Below, in pieces: positions 12,305 to 12,952 of a stretch of DNA of 12,952 nt. Source of the stretch: Ruminococcaceae bacterium UBA2719 (lineage in GTDB: Bacteria > Bacillota > Clostridia > Oscillospirales > Acutalibacteraceae). Numbering within the stretch: the first letter of the stretch is position 1; each line of letters opens with the position of its first letter. The notes under the pieces were generated by a model that worked only from the letters and a program-made list of their open reading frames with translations, was not told where the DNA came from and made no database searches. The stretch is from the NCBI GenBank assembly GCA_002353935.1, contig DEKP01000022.1:1-12952 (forward strand), read 5' to 3'. The position numbers were made by a program, and so were the translations under genes.

Positions 12305-12952
12305 ATGTCAGTAAAAGTTGCAATCAACGGCTTTGGCCGTATCGGTCGTCTTGCTTTCAGACAGATGTTTGGTGCAGAGGGCTATGAAGTAGTTGCAATC
12401 AACGATCTTACAGATCCTAAAATGCTCGCTAATCTTCTCAAATATGATACAGCACAGGGTGGATATTGCGGAACCTTGGGTGAAGGTCTTCACACAGTTG
12501 AGGCCGGCGAGAACTCAATTATAGTAGACGGCAAAGAAATTACAATTTATGCAAAGCCGAACGCTGCTGAGCTTCCTTGGGGAGAAATTGGCGTTGACGT
12601 TGTATTAGAGTGCACAGGTTTCTATTGCTCAAAAGAAAAGAGCCAGGCTCACATTGATGCAGGCGCAAAGAAAGTTGTTATTTCAGCTCCTGCCGGCAAA
12701 GATCTTAAGACTATCGTTTACAGTGTAAATGAAAAGACTTTAACAGCAGAGGATACTATCATTTCAGCTGCATCATGCACAACAAACTGCCTTGCTCCTA
12801 TGGCTGATACTTTGAACAAGTATGCACCTATCCAGAGTGGTATTATGTCAACAATCCACGCTTATACAGGCGACCAGATGATTCTTGACGGTCCTCACAG
12901 AAAGGGTGACCTCAGACGTGCAAGAGCAGGCGCTGCTAACATCGTTCCTAAC
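12305..12952 (+). CDS. gapA: Glyceraldehyde-3-phosphate dehydrogenase, NAD-type (partial, cut by window end)
   Basis: The first 216 codons of GAPDH are present and open to the last base; about a third of the protein is missing. It catalyses phosphorylating oxidation of glyceraldehyde 3-phosphate in glycolysis. The Rossmann motif INGFGRIGR (7-15), Asp34 in INDLTD that selects NAD, the catalytic Cys158 in SAASCTTNC and His185 in [10 protein letters not shown] are visible, with the phosphate-site region [13 protein letters not shown] at the end. The AGGAGG site and a good promoter indicate strong expression. The protein style ([26 protein letters not shown]) resembles Clostridia of the Ruminococcus/Oscillospiraceae group. 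Confidence 0.97.
   Translation, partial: MSVKVAINGFGRIGRLAFRQMFGAEGYEVVAINDLTDPKMLANLLKYDTAQGGYCGTLGEGLHTVEAGENSIIVDGKEITIYAKPNAAELPWGEIGVDVVLECTGFYCSKEKSQAHIDAGAKKVVISAPAGKDLKTIVYSVNEKTLTAEDTIISAASCTTNCLAPMADTLNKYAPIQSGIMSTIHAYTGDQMILDGPHRKGDLRRARAGAANIVPN

Overview
The window looks like chromosome from an AT-rich, low-GC Gram-positive anaerobe, most likely a gut Clostridia of the Oscillospiraceae/Ruminococcus type. The basis is strong AGGAGG-type ribosome binding sites, GTG/TTG starts, lipoprotein solute-binding proteins, a DegV protein, a UPF0371 (DUF1846) protein and a clostridial-looking NAD-type GAPDH. The organism assignment is an inference from protein style; no rRNA or other marker is present. 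All genes are on the + strand.

Region 1 (1-about 2331) is the 3' end of a prophage late operon. It holds the C-terminus of a BspA/leucine-rich-repeat-type structural protein, a small hypothetical protein, a protein with two CBM5/12-like modules, a possible 29-residue peptide, an XhlA-like membrane protein, an r1t-type holin with two possible starts, and a CHAP endolysin with a C-terminal peptidoglycan-binding domain. A terminator (2290-2331) closes the lysis module. No integrase or attachment site can be identified, so the prophage/host junction is only bracketed to roughly 2332-2413.

Region 2 (2414-7699) holds two paralogous polar-amino-acid ABC importer operons. Each has the order lipoprotein, permease, ATPase, and each has a GC-richer hairpin just after the lipoprotein gene, which would favour excess binding protein. 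Operon 1 has a near-consensus promoter, but its binding protein has Val where the family normally has the ligand carboxylate-binding Arg. Operon 2 has that Arg. Its promoter overlaps a pair of inverted ARG-box-like sites, which suggests ArgR control and arginine (or a related basic amino acid) as substrate.

Region 3 (7700-10475) holds an XRE regulator with a four-helix membrane tail, preceded by a long promoter-bearing leader. It is followed by a strong terminator and then a DegV fatty-acid-binding protein and a hemolysin III/TrhA (PAQR-like) membrane protein. The degV promoter is followed by two palindromes.

Region 4 (10476-12952) holds a UPF0371/DUF1846 protein with a P-loop-like motif, and then gapA with its own promoter, truncated by the window end after 216 codons.

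No tRNA, rRNA, CRISPR array or insertion sequence was seen. I did not find a clearly new system. The most testable items are the ARG-box pair, the Arg-to-Val binding protein, the dual-start holin and the palindromes at degV.
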